NCBI RefSeq assembly: GCF_010389155.1
Contig: NC_057764.1
Span: forward strand, 1,364,001 to 1,428,000
From: Erigeron canadensis
Lineage: Eukaryota > Streptophyta > Magnoliopsida > Asterales > Asteraceae
Direction: 5' to 3'
DNA length: 64,000 nucleotides
In this document: piece after piece, positions 48,201-59,800 of the stretch
How positions within the stretch are numbered: position 1 is the stretch's first letter
Layout: every line of letters starts with the position of its first letter
The notes under the pieces: model-generated
Told to the model about the DNA's origin: nothing
Databases searched by the model: none
The model's input: the letters and a program-made list of their open reading frames with translations, nothing else
Translations under genes and position numbers: made by a program

Positions 48201-49338
48201 CTAAACCAAGTTGATTCTGTATACACTATGGACTGCTACACTTGAGAAGTATATCGACAGACTTATACCGAGATTGTCTATCCCATACCACATCCTTCTG
48301 AATGAGAGATATCAGATGACTTACAAACAGTTCTGCTACCTGTTATGGACAAAAGGCTACCTGGCCGACCCAAAAACGGCGATCGTATACCGTCTATCAG
48401 TAAAGAGGTGAAGACAACAACATGTAATCGTTGTAAAGAACGTGGTCATACAAGGCTGAATTGTAGTGTACCCATGCCATCACAAACATCTTTTCCTCCA
48501 TCGAGAGAGTATGGATCTTCATCAAGATCAAAATTAAAAGGAAAATCCAAATCGACTTCATACTCATCTCCTTTCGGGACGGTCAACTTAGGGGATTATT
48601 AGCATGTTTCTAGTATATTTTCTTACGTATTTGAAGCTTTGTATTCATGTACTATGTAATAAACTAGTATGTTTAAAAAGAAATTAAATCTTAATAATCG
48701 CAAGATCGCAATTGCAATTTTAAAAAAATTAATGAAAAAAAGAGTCAAAGTTAACATATTGCAATTTTGCAAAATCTTGTAGTGATTTTAAGGTTCTTTG
48801 TGCGATTCTGTCCGGTTACTTCGATTTATATTGTTATTTTGTGATAATTCGAAAAAACTTAGCTATTTTGGTACAATCGCAATGAAATTTGGCTATTGTC
48901 GTGATTTTCGCTTATAAATTACATAATACAAAATTTAGGAATTATTTTCCATAACTATATCATTAAAATATTTACTTTCTATAATTATAAAATGTAAGAA
49001 TTACTTTTCATAATTAATACCCATCTTTAAATGTATTAAATAAAAACTAAATTTTAAAATGTTAAAAAAGGTATATGACATCATGTTTTGATCTAATGGT
49101 TATTAAAACTTAAACTTCATCAAACTTCTCTATTTTGGATTAAGGTTTCACATTTATATATATTTAGAGATGTTGTATAGCCAATTAATGGTCTCAAATA
49201 TAGTTATCACGCGATTAGAGTAAACTTTTACCTCACAGCAAACCTTATTGATTGTGATCGCCATAACTTCAAGAATCTCATTGACGTCGTTAGAGATGAA
49301 ACGACGCTCAACTGTTGAACCTGGTTCTGCTTGATTAG

Positions 49339-49376
<38 letters not shown>

Positions 49377-49616
49377 GCAAATATTAGATTTAGTAATAAA
49401 ATTTTGATCAATAACTTAAATTAAATATCTAAGCAAAAAACGTACTTGATTGGCCATATGCACGATGTTCTCAATGATTTCAAGAAACGGTTTGACGTCG
49501 AAATAGGTGCCATTGGGCGCATGGGTGGCGAGTATGTATTTCATTATGGCATTGTCATCAGATGACGAGAATATATGCGATTCATCTCTTGCATGACGAC
49601 TACTTGAGGCATCCAT
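45232..49616 (-). CDS. SIEVE ELEMENT OCCLUSION (SEO) P-protein, 7 exons, apparently intact
   Basis: This is a phloem P-protein that forms filaments in sieve elements and plugs them after wounding. The exons, in transcript order, are 49616-49446, 49339-49232, 47511-47063, 46976-46867, 46769-46627, 46536-46045 and 45840-45232. All introns read GT...AG and phases agree, giving 693 residues, a normal size for the family. Exon 1 has the SDDNAIMKYILATHAPNG block and FDVKPFL. Exon 3 holds CIGGGDAH, NYAWDAK and AEFWLVAQ (SEO_N region). Exon 4 has WELSSLAHKISN. Exon 6 has LLLISDLDLS, and exon 7 has DGKYICLYGGVDIEWIRKF and YVGKSN (thioredoxin-like to SEO_C). The C-terminus carries CVECGRLMERF and MYRCC, typical of the family. 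The start at 49616 was chosen because the upstream in-frame ATG at 49712 lacks family similarity. TATATAAAC (complement of 49741-49749) is a plausible TATA box. It is the only host gene in the window. Confidence 0.93.
48050..48790 (+). mobile_element. MULE-like DNA transposon remnant in SEO intron 2
   Basis: The left end (from about 48051) and the complement of the right end (to about 48790) share GATTTTGCAAA, CGCAATATGTT-like and ACTTTGAC segments over about 100 bases, so they form terminal inverted repeats. Between them lies a transposase C-terminal fragment. A 9-bp target duplication was not found, so exact ends are uncertain. Confidence 0.6.
48288..48602 (+). pseudogene. Fragment of a MULE transposase C-terminus
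   Basis: The frame has an R-L-P-G-R-P-K-N-G-D-R-I-P-S motif followed by the zinc knuckle CNRCKERGHTRLNC and a Ser/Lys-rich tail ending at TAG 48600-48602. This combination is the usual end of plant MuDR-type (MURA) transposases. The catalytic core is missing. The orientation is opposite to the SEO gene that surrounds it. Confidence 0.7.
49341..49374. repeat. (TA)17 microsatellite at the SEO intron 1 acceptor
   Basis: An uninterrupted TA run of 34 bases ends one base from the AG of the exon 2 acceptor on the minus strand. It fills about a third of the 106-bp intron 1. Confidence 0.9.
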
Positions 49617-50696
49617 AGAAGGAAGTAGTGGGATTTTCACTTGATATATAGATGAATAATATGATGTTTTACATCTGATATAAACTAGTACATTTTTGAA
49701 ATGAATTGGCAATGAATCTTCTACCTTGCTTGTAGATTTTGTTTATATATTTTTGCCTTTTTCCTATTCCAAAGAGTTTGATATGCTATATGCTGTGAGA
49801 ACTATTGCTTAATTATAATTACACGCTACAGATAACTAACTATTAATTCAAGGTCATAATCTTTGTTGCCACAACGTTAGCTATGAACTAAAGGGAAATA
49901 TCTTGAAAAAAAAAATCAACATATTTACATACTTTGTCGAATCTCTCTATATAACTAGCAATTTTGCTTAGGTTATTTTATTTTTTTTGTAACTTTAATG
50001 TTTTTTTAGACACATTTATATCTATATCATTTGTCTACATGGAAGTTTTTTCTATCAATTTTAAATAATAAATAAAAAAGCTAAATATAAGATTAGAACT
50101 CATGACTTTTAACTTTTAATATTATTGATAAACCACTTGATCTAATTTAATATTCATTTATTTCGCAAACCACGATAGATATTAAGTGAATATTATAGTT
50201 TGCTTTAATATAATATAAAACTAGATTATATTGATAATATTATCTAATATTTTACTATTCGTATATATTATCAATGTTAAATTAGATATTTACTTTATCA
50301 ATTTCATACAAATATTTTTTATATTTGTTTTTATATATCTTATTTTTCCTCCTTTTTTTTTCTTTCTATATTCTACTCTATATATGTTCCTTTTACATTT
50401 TACATTCATAATAATATAAGTATAATATCATTAAAAATCCTTTTAGTTATTATTATTATATAACATTTATTTAATGAACATTATTTTGTTATCGATATTA
50501 AAGATTGATACATTATTAATTTTTATTCTTTATCTCAAGATCTCACTATTTGTTTTACATTTTTCTTCTATTTTCTTAATATTAGTTGTTTAATCAAGTT
50601 TTCAAGTTTATTTCATATTACTTTTTGTTTTGTTTTGTAGGATTAAGGAGATGATATTATAAGGTTTATAAGAGATTAGCGTATCCATGTTTTTTT
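49617..50696. other. AT-rich spacer upstream of SEO
   Basis: It includes the probable SEO promoter (TATA complement at 49741-49749). The remainder is AT-rich without credible ORFs or recognised repeats. Confidence 0.5.
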
Positions 50697-51875
50697 AGAG
50701 TAAATTACAAGGATAGTACCTGACGAATATACCAGATTACACAATTCATATCTATTTGCAAAAAATTACTCGAGACATACCCATGGTTTGCAATTTTGCA
50801 CAATTGACATACCTACGTCTAACAGGGGTGGACAGATCGTTAAGTTGAGTCACATGCCGCTCACGTGAAGGGGTATATTCGTCTTTTACACCTAAATCTA
50901 TCCTCAACCTTCTTCTTTCTTCTCATCCCAGATCTGTATCACTATACATACATAAATAAATAAATAAATATATAATCTATTAATCTATATTTGACTCCAT
51001 ATTTTATTATCACCATTAAAAATCTAAACACAATGCAATCACATTAACACCATTAAAACCCACGAATCCAATCACATTACAACCAATCCACCATTAAAAC
51101 CCACGAAGTGAATCAGTGATCGAATATCCAAAGCTAAAAGCATACAAAATACTTAACAACTTATAAATGTTCAACAACTTTTACATCTATGTTAATATGT
51201 TGAAAAGTCAAAACAAATGTGTATATATACATACATACCCGTAGATACACACACAAGTAGATATAGATGACCCGAAACCTAATCGAACCCATCACCTGAA
51301 AACCTCATCGGAAAACCATCTCATCGGAAAATCTACTTCATCGTTCCATGTACCCACCCCATTCTGAGTGGCTGCCAAAGTAACCCTTTCCTTGGCGGTT
51401 AACACCCCAAAGACGGTGGTTGACGGCGGCCAAAGGAGGCTATTCAAAGAGGAAAAAATGGTTTCTTAGATTCAGTTAAGTGGGGCAAAAAATGGACATT
51501 AGATCTGAAAATCTAATGTATTCGCCATAGGTGTGTTTAGAAACCATCGATATAGTAAACCGTTGATTTTGTTTCAGTTAAGCGAAGATGAAAATGATAT
51601 TCATGTTGCATGATGGTTTTGAGAAAAGAAGAAATTAGTGATCCAGCTAAGGTTTGATGTTTCTTATTTTGATGTTTATAATGAAGAATAAATACACTAT
51701 AATTCTAGTTGTTGTTCTTATTTATTAATATTTCTTGATGGGATTTGTATAAATATAAATAAAGGTACAAATATGTATAAACATTGAAGAAAAAATGCAT
51801 ATGATGATGATGGTTGTTAACTTGTTATTGTTAGTATGGTTGTTGTGTTTCAAATTTTGACCTTAAAGTTAGCAG
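50697..51875. other. Unassigned spacer, possible MULE end on its left
   Basis: The left ~190 bases (AAATTACAAGGATAGTACC onward, with GACATACC and CACGTGAAGGGGTATA) look like a plant MULE terminal region, but no matching inverted end was found before 51876. A more GC-rich patch lies at 51350-51450. No ORF is supported. Confidence 0.35.
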
Positions 51876-51884
51876 ATTTTTTCA

Positions 51885-52191
51885 ACCATCGTCCCTCGCC
51901 AAACAGTGTTAAGTTTTAGTCGTTAAGTCCCACACATGCAAAACACGTGAGGGACTGAAAGTGCAAAAATCTACAAGTCCAGGGACGAAAACTGAAATTT
52001 ACTTTATCTTCTCCGGCTGAGTGACCAGAAAATTAGCCGAAAAACTTAAAATGTCAATGTCTCACTCGTTTCTTCGAATTAGACCACGAAACCACCACCA
52101 AACTTCTCAAAATTAATTTTCGCACGAATCCTAACAAAAAAATATTAGATTCAACACTTGTCGAAAAACTCAAAATCTCGTTGGAAAGTGT
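51885..52191 (+). repeat. Left terminal inverted repeat of the Pack-MULE
   Basis: About 307 bases complementary to 52922-53231, with scattered substitutions. Confidence 0.85.
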
Positions 52192-52195
52192 TGTA

Positions 52196-52267
52196 ATGAA
52201 ATCTGTTGATGGAATCCCTTATCATAAAACATGCTTTTGATGCGCCCAATGCAATAGAAAACTCGTG
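52196..52267 (+). pseudogene. Captured LIM-domain exon fragment
   Basis: The 24-codon fragment reads VDGIPYHKTCF, a TGA stop (52238-52240), then CAQCNRKLV, followed by GTATGT (52268-52273), a good splice donor. H-x2-C-x2-C-x2-C is the centre of a LIM zinc-binding domain, and DGIPYHKTCF is what plant actin-bundling WLIM proteins show here. The TGA sits where family members have Arg or Lys, so CGA-to-TGA is likely. The rest of the LIM gene is not visible, so this is a captured, non-functional piece. Confidence 0.75.
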
Positions 52268-52921
52268 GTATGTATTTTCCTATTATTAATATTTCCGAGT
52301 TTTAGTTTTGCTCCATTTTTTACATGCATTATAAACCAAACTGTAAACATGATCTAACATTTTGTGAACTGTACGCGAGAAACACAAAAAAGTAGTTCTG
52401 TTTGTAATGATAAATAAAACCACCTTTTGACAATCTGAAGATCATATTGGGTTATATATGGGTGATTAGGATTCTTAGATTTAGAATTTAGGGTCTTCAT
52501 TTTTATCTAAAACTTACACAGGATTGTATCTATTAATTATTTGATCAATTACGTACACAAATTGGTTGGACTCGAAGAAGATCAACTATAGTTAAATACA
52601 AAGTAGATGAAAAACCAACAATGTATTCGATTTATTTAGTTTGTATTTTGCACAGTAGCTTTTAGTTGGTCATTTTTGTCTAAAACCATGTTTCAAGTCT
52701 TGAGTTAAAACCACAAACAACTAGTCCTTCGAAAAAAGTAACAATAATAAATAAATAATTTAGATGAATACCATAATTAAAGAAAGTCCTTTACTTTTCA
52801 TAGAGGTTTATTAATTATATATATGTTTATGTATTGTATTGTATTCTATAAACTCTAAACATATATGCATGTGTTAGATGAGTAGCTACTTTCAATAGGA
52901 TGGATCACTGTAGCTACTTTC

Positions 52922-53231
52922 TTGGTTTTCCAGTGAGATTTTGAGTTTTCCGGAAAGTGTTGAATCTGAAATCCTTTGGTTAGGATTCATGCGGAAATTA
53001 AATTTGAGAAGTTTGGTGGTGGTTTCATGGTCTAATTCAAAGAAACGAGTGAAATATCGACATTTTAAGTTTTCCAGCGAATTTTCCGGCCACTAAGAAA
53101 GAGAAGATAAAGTAAATTTCAGTTTTCCTCCCTGAACTTGTAGATTTTTGCACTTTCAGTCCCTCACGTGTTTTGCACTTGTGGGACTTAACGGTTGAAA
53201 CTTAACATCGTTTGGTAAGGGACGATGGTTT
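52922..53231 (-). repeat. Right terminal inverted repeat of the Pack-MULE
   Basis: About 310 bases complementary to 51885-52191, ending GGGACGATGGTTT. Confidence 0.85.
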
Positions 53232-53441
53232 GCTTTTTCCCAAAACAAAAGGGATCAACGGATTTGATAAGTCTTTACCAGAGCCGTTTGCTGCTGGACT
53301 AGATAAAGATTTCAAGCTCTTCATTTCTATTAGTTTCAGCGAGTAAGACACACTTGAACTCGCTAGTGAAGGTTTTGACTAAGGAGTCACTTATCAACTT
53401 ATAAAAGAGATATAAGCTGAGATTTCAGCAGTCATGAGAAG

Positions 53442-56400
53442 TCATGTCGTTGATTCACCGTTTAGCATTCCCAACTTACTGACCAGATACTTGAATCTGG
53501 TTTCATCTAAGGGTTTGGTAAATATGTCAGCAAGTTGACCATCAGCAAGGATGAAATAAATTTCAACATCCCCTTTCATGACATGGTCACGAATGATATG
53601 ATACCTAATATCTATGTGTTTGGTCTTGGAACGATAAACAGGATTGTGTGTGATGGCAATTGCACTTGTATTGTCACACATTAAGGGAATCTTAGAGAAC
53701 TCTAAGTCATAGTCAACGAGTTGATTTTTCACCCAGAGGGCTGCACAACAACTCGCTACTGACACATACTCTGCCTCAGCAGTGGAGATGGACAATGTAT
53801 GATGTTTCTTACTAGACCAACTAGTCAGCTTCCCCCCCCCCCCCCCAAATAGTTGGCATCCCAAACTGGTGCTTTTCCTATCTAACATGCATCCAGCATA
53901 GTTAGAGTTAGAGTATGCGACTAGGTCAAAGTTGGAGTCTATGGGATACCAAGACCCAATATGGAAGTGCCTTTTAAATACTTAAAAATTCTTTTGACAA
54001 CTAGAAGGTGAGATTCCCTAGGAGATGCTTGGTATCTTGCACACAGGCAAGTGGCAAACATGATATCAGGACGACTTGTTGTGAGATACATCAGCGAGCC
54101 AATCATTCCCCGATAGTGAGTGGGATTCACATGCTTGCCCTCAGGATCAGCATGGAGATTATTAGGTGGAGACATAGGAGTAGGTTTAAGAGTGATATTG
54201 GACATGTCAAATTTAGCTAGCATGTCACGAATATACTTCTCTAGATTGATAAAGATGCCATTAGGAAGTTGGCAAATTTGTAAACCAAGAAAGAAAGTCA
54301 GCTCACCCATCATGCTCATCCCAAAGTGAGAGGACATCAGTGAGATGAACTTGGTGCAAAGTTTCCTGCTGGAGGATCCAAAGCTGATGTCATCTACATA
54401 TATCTGAACATATAGGACATGAGCACCCTTTCGATAGATAAAGAGGGTGTTGTCAATGGATCCTCGCTGAAAGTTGTTAGAGAGAAGGAACTCAGAGAGT
54501 GTGTCATACCAAGCTCTGGGAGCTTGTTTAAGGCCACAAAGAGCCTTTTAGAGATGATATACATGGTGTGGTTTGGCTAGATCTTCAAAACCAAGTGGCT
54601 GCTCAACAGAAACTTCCTCATCGAGTTTTCCATTTAGGAAAGCACTCTTTACATCCATTTTGTATACATGAAGTTTTTGTAAGAAGCATGTGCCAAGAAC
54701 AAGCATATAGCTTCCAATCGGGCCACTGGTGCAAAAGTTTCATCATAAGCGACACCTTCTTCCTAAAGGTATCCTTGTGTGACCAGCCTAGCCTTGTTAC
54801 GTGTAACAACACCATCTTCATCCATTTTATTTCTATAAACTCATTTGGTTCCAATGGGTTCTTTTCCAGGAGGAAGAGGAACTAGAAACCAGACATGTTG
54901 TCTCTGAAATTGGGTAAGTTCCTCTTGCATGGCAGCAACCCATAATAGATCAACCATTGCTTCTCCTATATTCTTGGAAGTGATCATACACAAGAAATTT
55001 ACATAGAGACGAGTGTTTCTTGTCACTGATCGAATGGTAATCCTCTGCAGAGGGTCACCAATGACTTGGTGAGCTGGGTGACTAGATGTCCACTTAAGTG
55101 CGGGAACACTTGATGAACCTAGTAGAGTGTCAGTGGAAGACTGAGAGATGGGAGCAGCAGGAGTATTATAAAAAGAGAGATCAATGGTAAGAATGGGTTC
55201 TGGATTTTGATCAGTAGAGTCATTCGAGTGATTTGAGTTATCATTGATGCTGAAGTTATCAACAGAATTCATATCATCAGCATTAGCTGATGCATCATGA
55301 AACTTTTCCTCAGCGGAGTCATCAGCATGCACTTCATCAGCCAGTGATCCAGGTTTAGCTTATGCAACATGGACTGATCTTAAGATAGGCTCAACTGGCT
55401 CAATCGTCTAGATATGAGCCTCAACTTGCTCTAGGTCAACATCAGCTGAACTGTCTTGTGTGACATGCTAATCATTTTCAGGCAGCGAGCAAGAAACATC
55501 AACAAATGAGTCAGCTTCCTCAATATGAGGGTCAACAAGCTCCTTGAAAATGACCTTAAAAGAAGATGATTGGATGTCTTTTAGAGCTGATGAACTTTCA
55601 ACGAAAGTAACATGAATAGATTCATCAACCGTTTGAACGCGAGTGTTGAATACTCTGAAAGCCTTGCTGATGGATGAGTAGCCAAGAAAATAGCCATCAT
55701 CAGCTTTAGGATCAAATTTTCCTAAGTGATCCTTGTTGTTAAGAATGAAGACAGGACATCCAAATACATGGAGCTATTTTATATGAGGTTTATTACCTTT
55801 CAGAACCTCATATGTTGTCTTGTCATGTCTTTTAACAACTAGACACCTGTTTTGTGTATGACAAACAGTATTGATAGCTTCTGCCCATAACTTACTAGGC
55901 AGAGAAGATTCACTGAGCATGGTACGTGCTGCCTCTATGAGAGTTCTATTTCCCCTTTCAGCAACACCATTTTGCACAGGAGTACTTGTGGAAGATAAGT
56001 TTTGTGAGATCCCTTGATCAACACAGAAGGATTCAAGAGTGTGGTTACTGAACTCAGTACCATGATCGCTTCTAAGTTCTTTAACTTTTATGCTGTTGAG
56101 ATTTTCAATTTTCTTGATGAAATTGATGATCTCCTCAGCAGCATCACTCTTGGAATGAAGAAAGATAGTCTAAATATATCGTGAATATTCATTGACAATT
56201 ACTAAAATGTATCTGCTACCCTTTAGACTTTGGACATTCACTGGACTAAAAAGCTCCATGTGAAGAAGATGGAAGCAACCCTTGATAGAATTTGTGTGTT
56301 TAGTTTTGAAAGTAGACCTATGGCTTTTACCCTTTTCACAGGCACCACAGAGTCTATCTTTTTCAAAAGAGAGATGGGGAAGGCCACGAACAAGGTTCTT

Positions 56401-56874
56401 TTTTACCAGAGAGTTGATCGTTTTGAAATTCACATACGAGATACACTTGTGCCATAACCAACTGAGTTCAGCTGCTGACTTGGAAAAGAAACAAGTCTCG
56501 CTGTTAGTTTTGATAGGAGTAAAGTCAACAAGATATACATCTCGTTTTCTGAGAGCAACTAAGACGACTTCCTAGTTTACATTTACAAAAGTACCTTGAT
56601 GCTTATTAAGAATCACTTTGTAGTCAACATCACAAAGTTGACTTATGCTGATAAGATTATGTTTCAACCAATTTACATAAGCAACCTTGGTTAACTTAAT
56701 AAGAGCATTAGGGAGATGACTATATCTTTCAGTTTGTCCAGTGGAGTTATCACCAAACACTACAGTAGGGCCAGGAGCCTCTACATAGTTATCCAACGGG
56801 GACTTAGAGCCAGTCATGTGTTTTGAACAGCCGCTGTCCAAATACCACACTCCTTTTCCTAGCAATCCCTGCAT
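53442..56874 (-). pseudogene. pol: pol of element F, heavily broken
   Basis: The protease WYLDSGCSKHMTG is near 56840. Integrase zinc and core pieces lie at 56433-55774, with LCGACEKGKS, then HMELFSPV where HMDLFGPV is expected (catalytic Asp to Glu), and QNGVAERGNRT. The linker and RT start are at 55332-54841. RT has YVDD at 54400-54389. RNase H has the L-D-R-K-S-T motif, [12 protein letters not shown] and MCDNTSAIAI, and ends at 53442. A 15-base poly-C run (53832-53846) encodes an expanded Gly run in the RNase H domain. Frames change at least at about 54850 and 54620-54340. The order and motifs leave no doubt about copia pol, but no function remains. Confidence 0.88.
53832..53846. repeat. 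Poly-C run (15 bases) in the RNase H of element F
   Basis: On the coding strand it expands a GG codon pair into a Gly run between CQLF and KLTSW. It may be real slippage or an assembly length error. Confidence 0.85.
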
Positions 56875-56894
56875 GGATGTAACAGAAGGATTTA
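56868..56894 (-). promoter_or_regulatory. gag stop and TGCAG|G junction, element F
   Basis: On the minus strand TAA (56894-56892) is followed after 23 bases by CCATGCAG|G (ending 56869), where the protease frame starts in the -1 frame. It is the same plan as in A, B and E. Confidence 0.5.
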
Positions 56895-59800
56895 GAAAGG
56901 TTCACTGTTAAACTCACTAAAAGCCATGTTAGCGGGATTAAAAATGGGTGCTTCAGAGGTTCCCTCTTCAGCTTGAGTAGAATGATGAGAAGGAGGAGGG
57001 TCGAAGGGAAGGGTTCCATGGGATGATTCATCATCACCGAATGGAGTTGTGATACTATCATTACGAATGAAGACCAAGTTGGTGACTACATCTGTGTCAC
57101 TGAACTCCACCAACATAGCAGGTTCACCAAATTCATTTGTTATAACCCTTTGGGAGTGAGGAATGGATACATTTTGTGCTGCAATGAAGTCAACAATGTT
57201 TTCCTCAGTGAGAACAGTTATATCTCCTATACTATTTACAGGTTCAGTAGAATGAGAGTTTTCGCTGACCATAGTGGAGGAGGAAGCAGCTGATGAGAAA
57301 GAGGGATTTGGTCGAATGACAACTTCAGGAGCATCCCTAGAAGTGTCTTCAGTACATTCAGAAGCAACATGTCCTCTGCTACCACATAGGTAACATTTTC
57401 GACCAGAGGTGTTGCTCTTTTGATTTTGAAGAAAGAGTTCCTTCAGTTGAGAAGAGAGATCAGTAACTCGCTAAGCAAGCTCGTTAATTTGAGGATCTAA
57501 AGAAAAAGATGCCTTGTTCTTTTGCTTAGACTTATGCTTATGCTTAAGTTTCAGCTGAGGCATCTTTGGAGCAGGACCCAAAATGGATTTACCTTTTTAT
57601 TCCTGAGATGAAGAGGTAGAAGGATCTTGTGATCCTCTTACTATACTCCAAGCTTGTTTGACAACAGGATAAGAGGAAGAAGGATCCTGCTGTTGAGACT
57701 GATGTACTCCTTTGGGAGTAATTAGTCTAGATTGCTGATTGGGAGTAGCTGACCTCATTTGCATATGGGGTAGATACTTCCTATTTGGAGTAGTGGACCT
57801 TACTTGTTGATGTGGCAAGTATCCTTTCTGAGGAGTGATGTGGCAAGTGTCCTATCTGAGGAGTTGTAGACCTATTTTGAGATTGAGGAAATCTTCCTCT
57901 TTGAGAAGTATTATGCCTTATTTTAGAAGGAACAGGAAGAGATTGGGGTGCCTGTTGATGATGTTGAGTATCAGCAGGTCTTACCTATGAAGTTTCTATT
58001 TGCTGATATCGGGCATCACAAAACCTGACACGTCTTTTCATAAGACGTTCTGCTGATCAGTTTTACTGTCATCACGGGAAGGAACTTGCTAAGAGGATGA
58101 GGAAGAAGGTTGAGAAGCGAAAGGTTGAGGTTGCTGACTGATAGGGTTCACACGTTGAGGCGTGATGTAGTCATAAAGGACAGCAACTGTGCTTCTCTTG
58201 AAGGGTTCGACAGCTTTGATGGTGAGTTGCTAAGGAGCAACAGGCTTAAAACCATCACCATTTATGTCACCTTCCGAAGATTATTGAACTCTTCCTTCAT
58301 TTGGCATCATTCCAACAATGGGAAGATAAGGATAAGGATTGTTGGTACTTGCTAAAGAGCTAGCACCGTTTACCTTTACAGAGGTAGATGGGTCGCTGGT
58401 GGTAGAAAAGGTAGTACCAGCTTCCATTTCAGAGTGGTAATCGTTAAGTCCTCTAACAAAGTACTATTTTCTCATCTCTTCAGGAGAGATAACAGTATAA
58501 GGAGGAATAGTGATTTCAGGTCTCACGTCATCTGTGAACAAGTCATCGAGTGAGGCAACAGCTTCAAAATCACCGCCTATCACTGCCTAAACTTGGGCAA
58601 GGACTTGTTCATTCAGATAATTGTGATGAAACCTGGAAGCTTTTGACCAGGAGGTCACAATCTTCTTAAGATTGGTGATTTCAAGCTTGAGTTTTTCATT
58701 TTCAAGTTGAACTTTTTGAGTCAACAACTCATGAGATTGAAGTTTGACATGAACGTTTCTTAACTCATTGAGTTTTTCAGATTTTTTACTTAACTCTTAA
58801 CACATTGAGTCAAGTTTGGATTGAGTCTCAGCTCGTTTTGATTCAATGAACTGGATATCACAAAGCAAGGATTCGAAGAATTTATTTTTCTCTTCATCAG
58901 AGGAAGCTGAATAAGCATATACCTTTTTAATGGTGACGTTTACCCTCTGACTAGATGAGACTTGATCTTTTGTCAGTGCATCCCCATCAGCAAGTGTCAT
59001 AAGGCACATAGCATCAACATACTATTCACTGTCTGAATCATCTGATTCAGCCCAGTCATGCTTTTCAGCAACCAGCCTTTTTGCTGGTGATTTGGCCTCT
59101 TCCATTTCAGCCACTTTTGCCTTGAGCTGATAGTATTGGTTCCGGTACTCATCAGCAGGTTTAGAAGGGTTAGATTTAGGAGTAGCAGGAGTTGGAATAG
59201 CAACTCTGCACTCCTTTGGGTAGTGTCCCTTCCTACCACATCTTCAGCACTCCTCTAGAGTTTTATCAACAGGAGGCTTATATGGAGCAACCGACTTATG
59301 GTTGTTCCACTTTCTAGAGTACCTGTTTCCAGCGACCAGGGCAAAGTCCATAAAGTCGTTGAACATCTCTTATTTCTCTTCAGCATCGAGATCATCAACA
59401 AGAGATTGAATAGAGGGTGGAAGATTAGAGGTGTTGACACCCACATTAAGATTAATGGGTTCAACAGAGACAAAGGCAAGGGGGTCAGTGAAAGAATAAG
59501 CAGAAGAGACATTGGAAGATGAAGAACAAGGAGAAGAACCAGCTCTACGTTGAGCATCAGCAGCAGCTCTTAGATTTTGAGCAAGAGCTCCCTCTTCAAA
59601 CTGAAGCATACCAAAGAGAGACTCAAGGCCGAGACCTTAAAGCCGCTTGGTGGTTCTAAGGATTTGTTTTAATCCTTTCCACTTGATAGGGACACTATCA
59701 ATGAACTTGTGGCACACCTCAAGGTTATCATGGGTGATACCAACATTTGTCATGTCGTTCAGCAACCCTTTAAATCGGGTATAGATTCCATTGAGACCTT

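Larger units (their letters stand above)
47512..49231 (-). other. Intron 2 of the SEO gene (1.7 kb) with a transposon inside
   Basis: This is the largest intron, AT-rich, with GT (49231-49230) and AG (47513-47512) borders. It holds a MULE-like remnant at about 48050-48790. The rest, 47512-48050 and 48791-49231, shows no gene. Confidence 0.8.
51885..53231. mobile_element. Pack-MULE-like element with ~310-bp inverted repeats
   Basis: The left arm, 51885-52191, is complementary to the right arm, 52922-53231, over about 310 bases. It starts AACCATCGTCCCT and shares AACACGTGAGGGACTGAAAG. The flanks GATTTTTTC (51876-51884) and GCTTTTTCC (53232-53240) agree at 7 of 9 bases, fitting a 9-bp MULE target duplication. 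The 730-bp interior holds a LIM-domain exon fragment with a splice donor and no transposase. It lies at the left edge of element F. Confidence 0.8.

Noticed and set aside
49617..49712. In-frame upstream ATG that would extend SEO by 32 residues
   Set aside because: The extension has no SEO family similarity, and the ATG at 49616 gives a start typical for the family.
50231..50419. Hydrophobic 62-codon ORF
   Set aside because: It arises from AT-rich sequence coding Ile/Phe/Leu; no promoter, motif or neighbour supports it.
54008..54885. Plus-strand ORFs across the RT of element F
   Set aside because: They are complements of the minus-strand RT with YVDD and SKYI-like motifs and have no features of their own.
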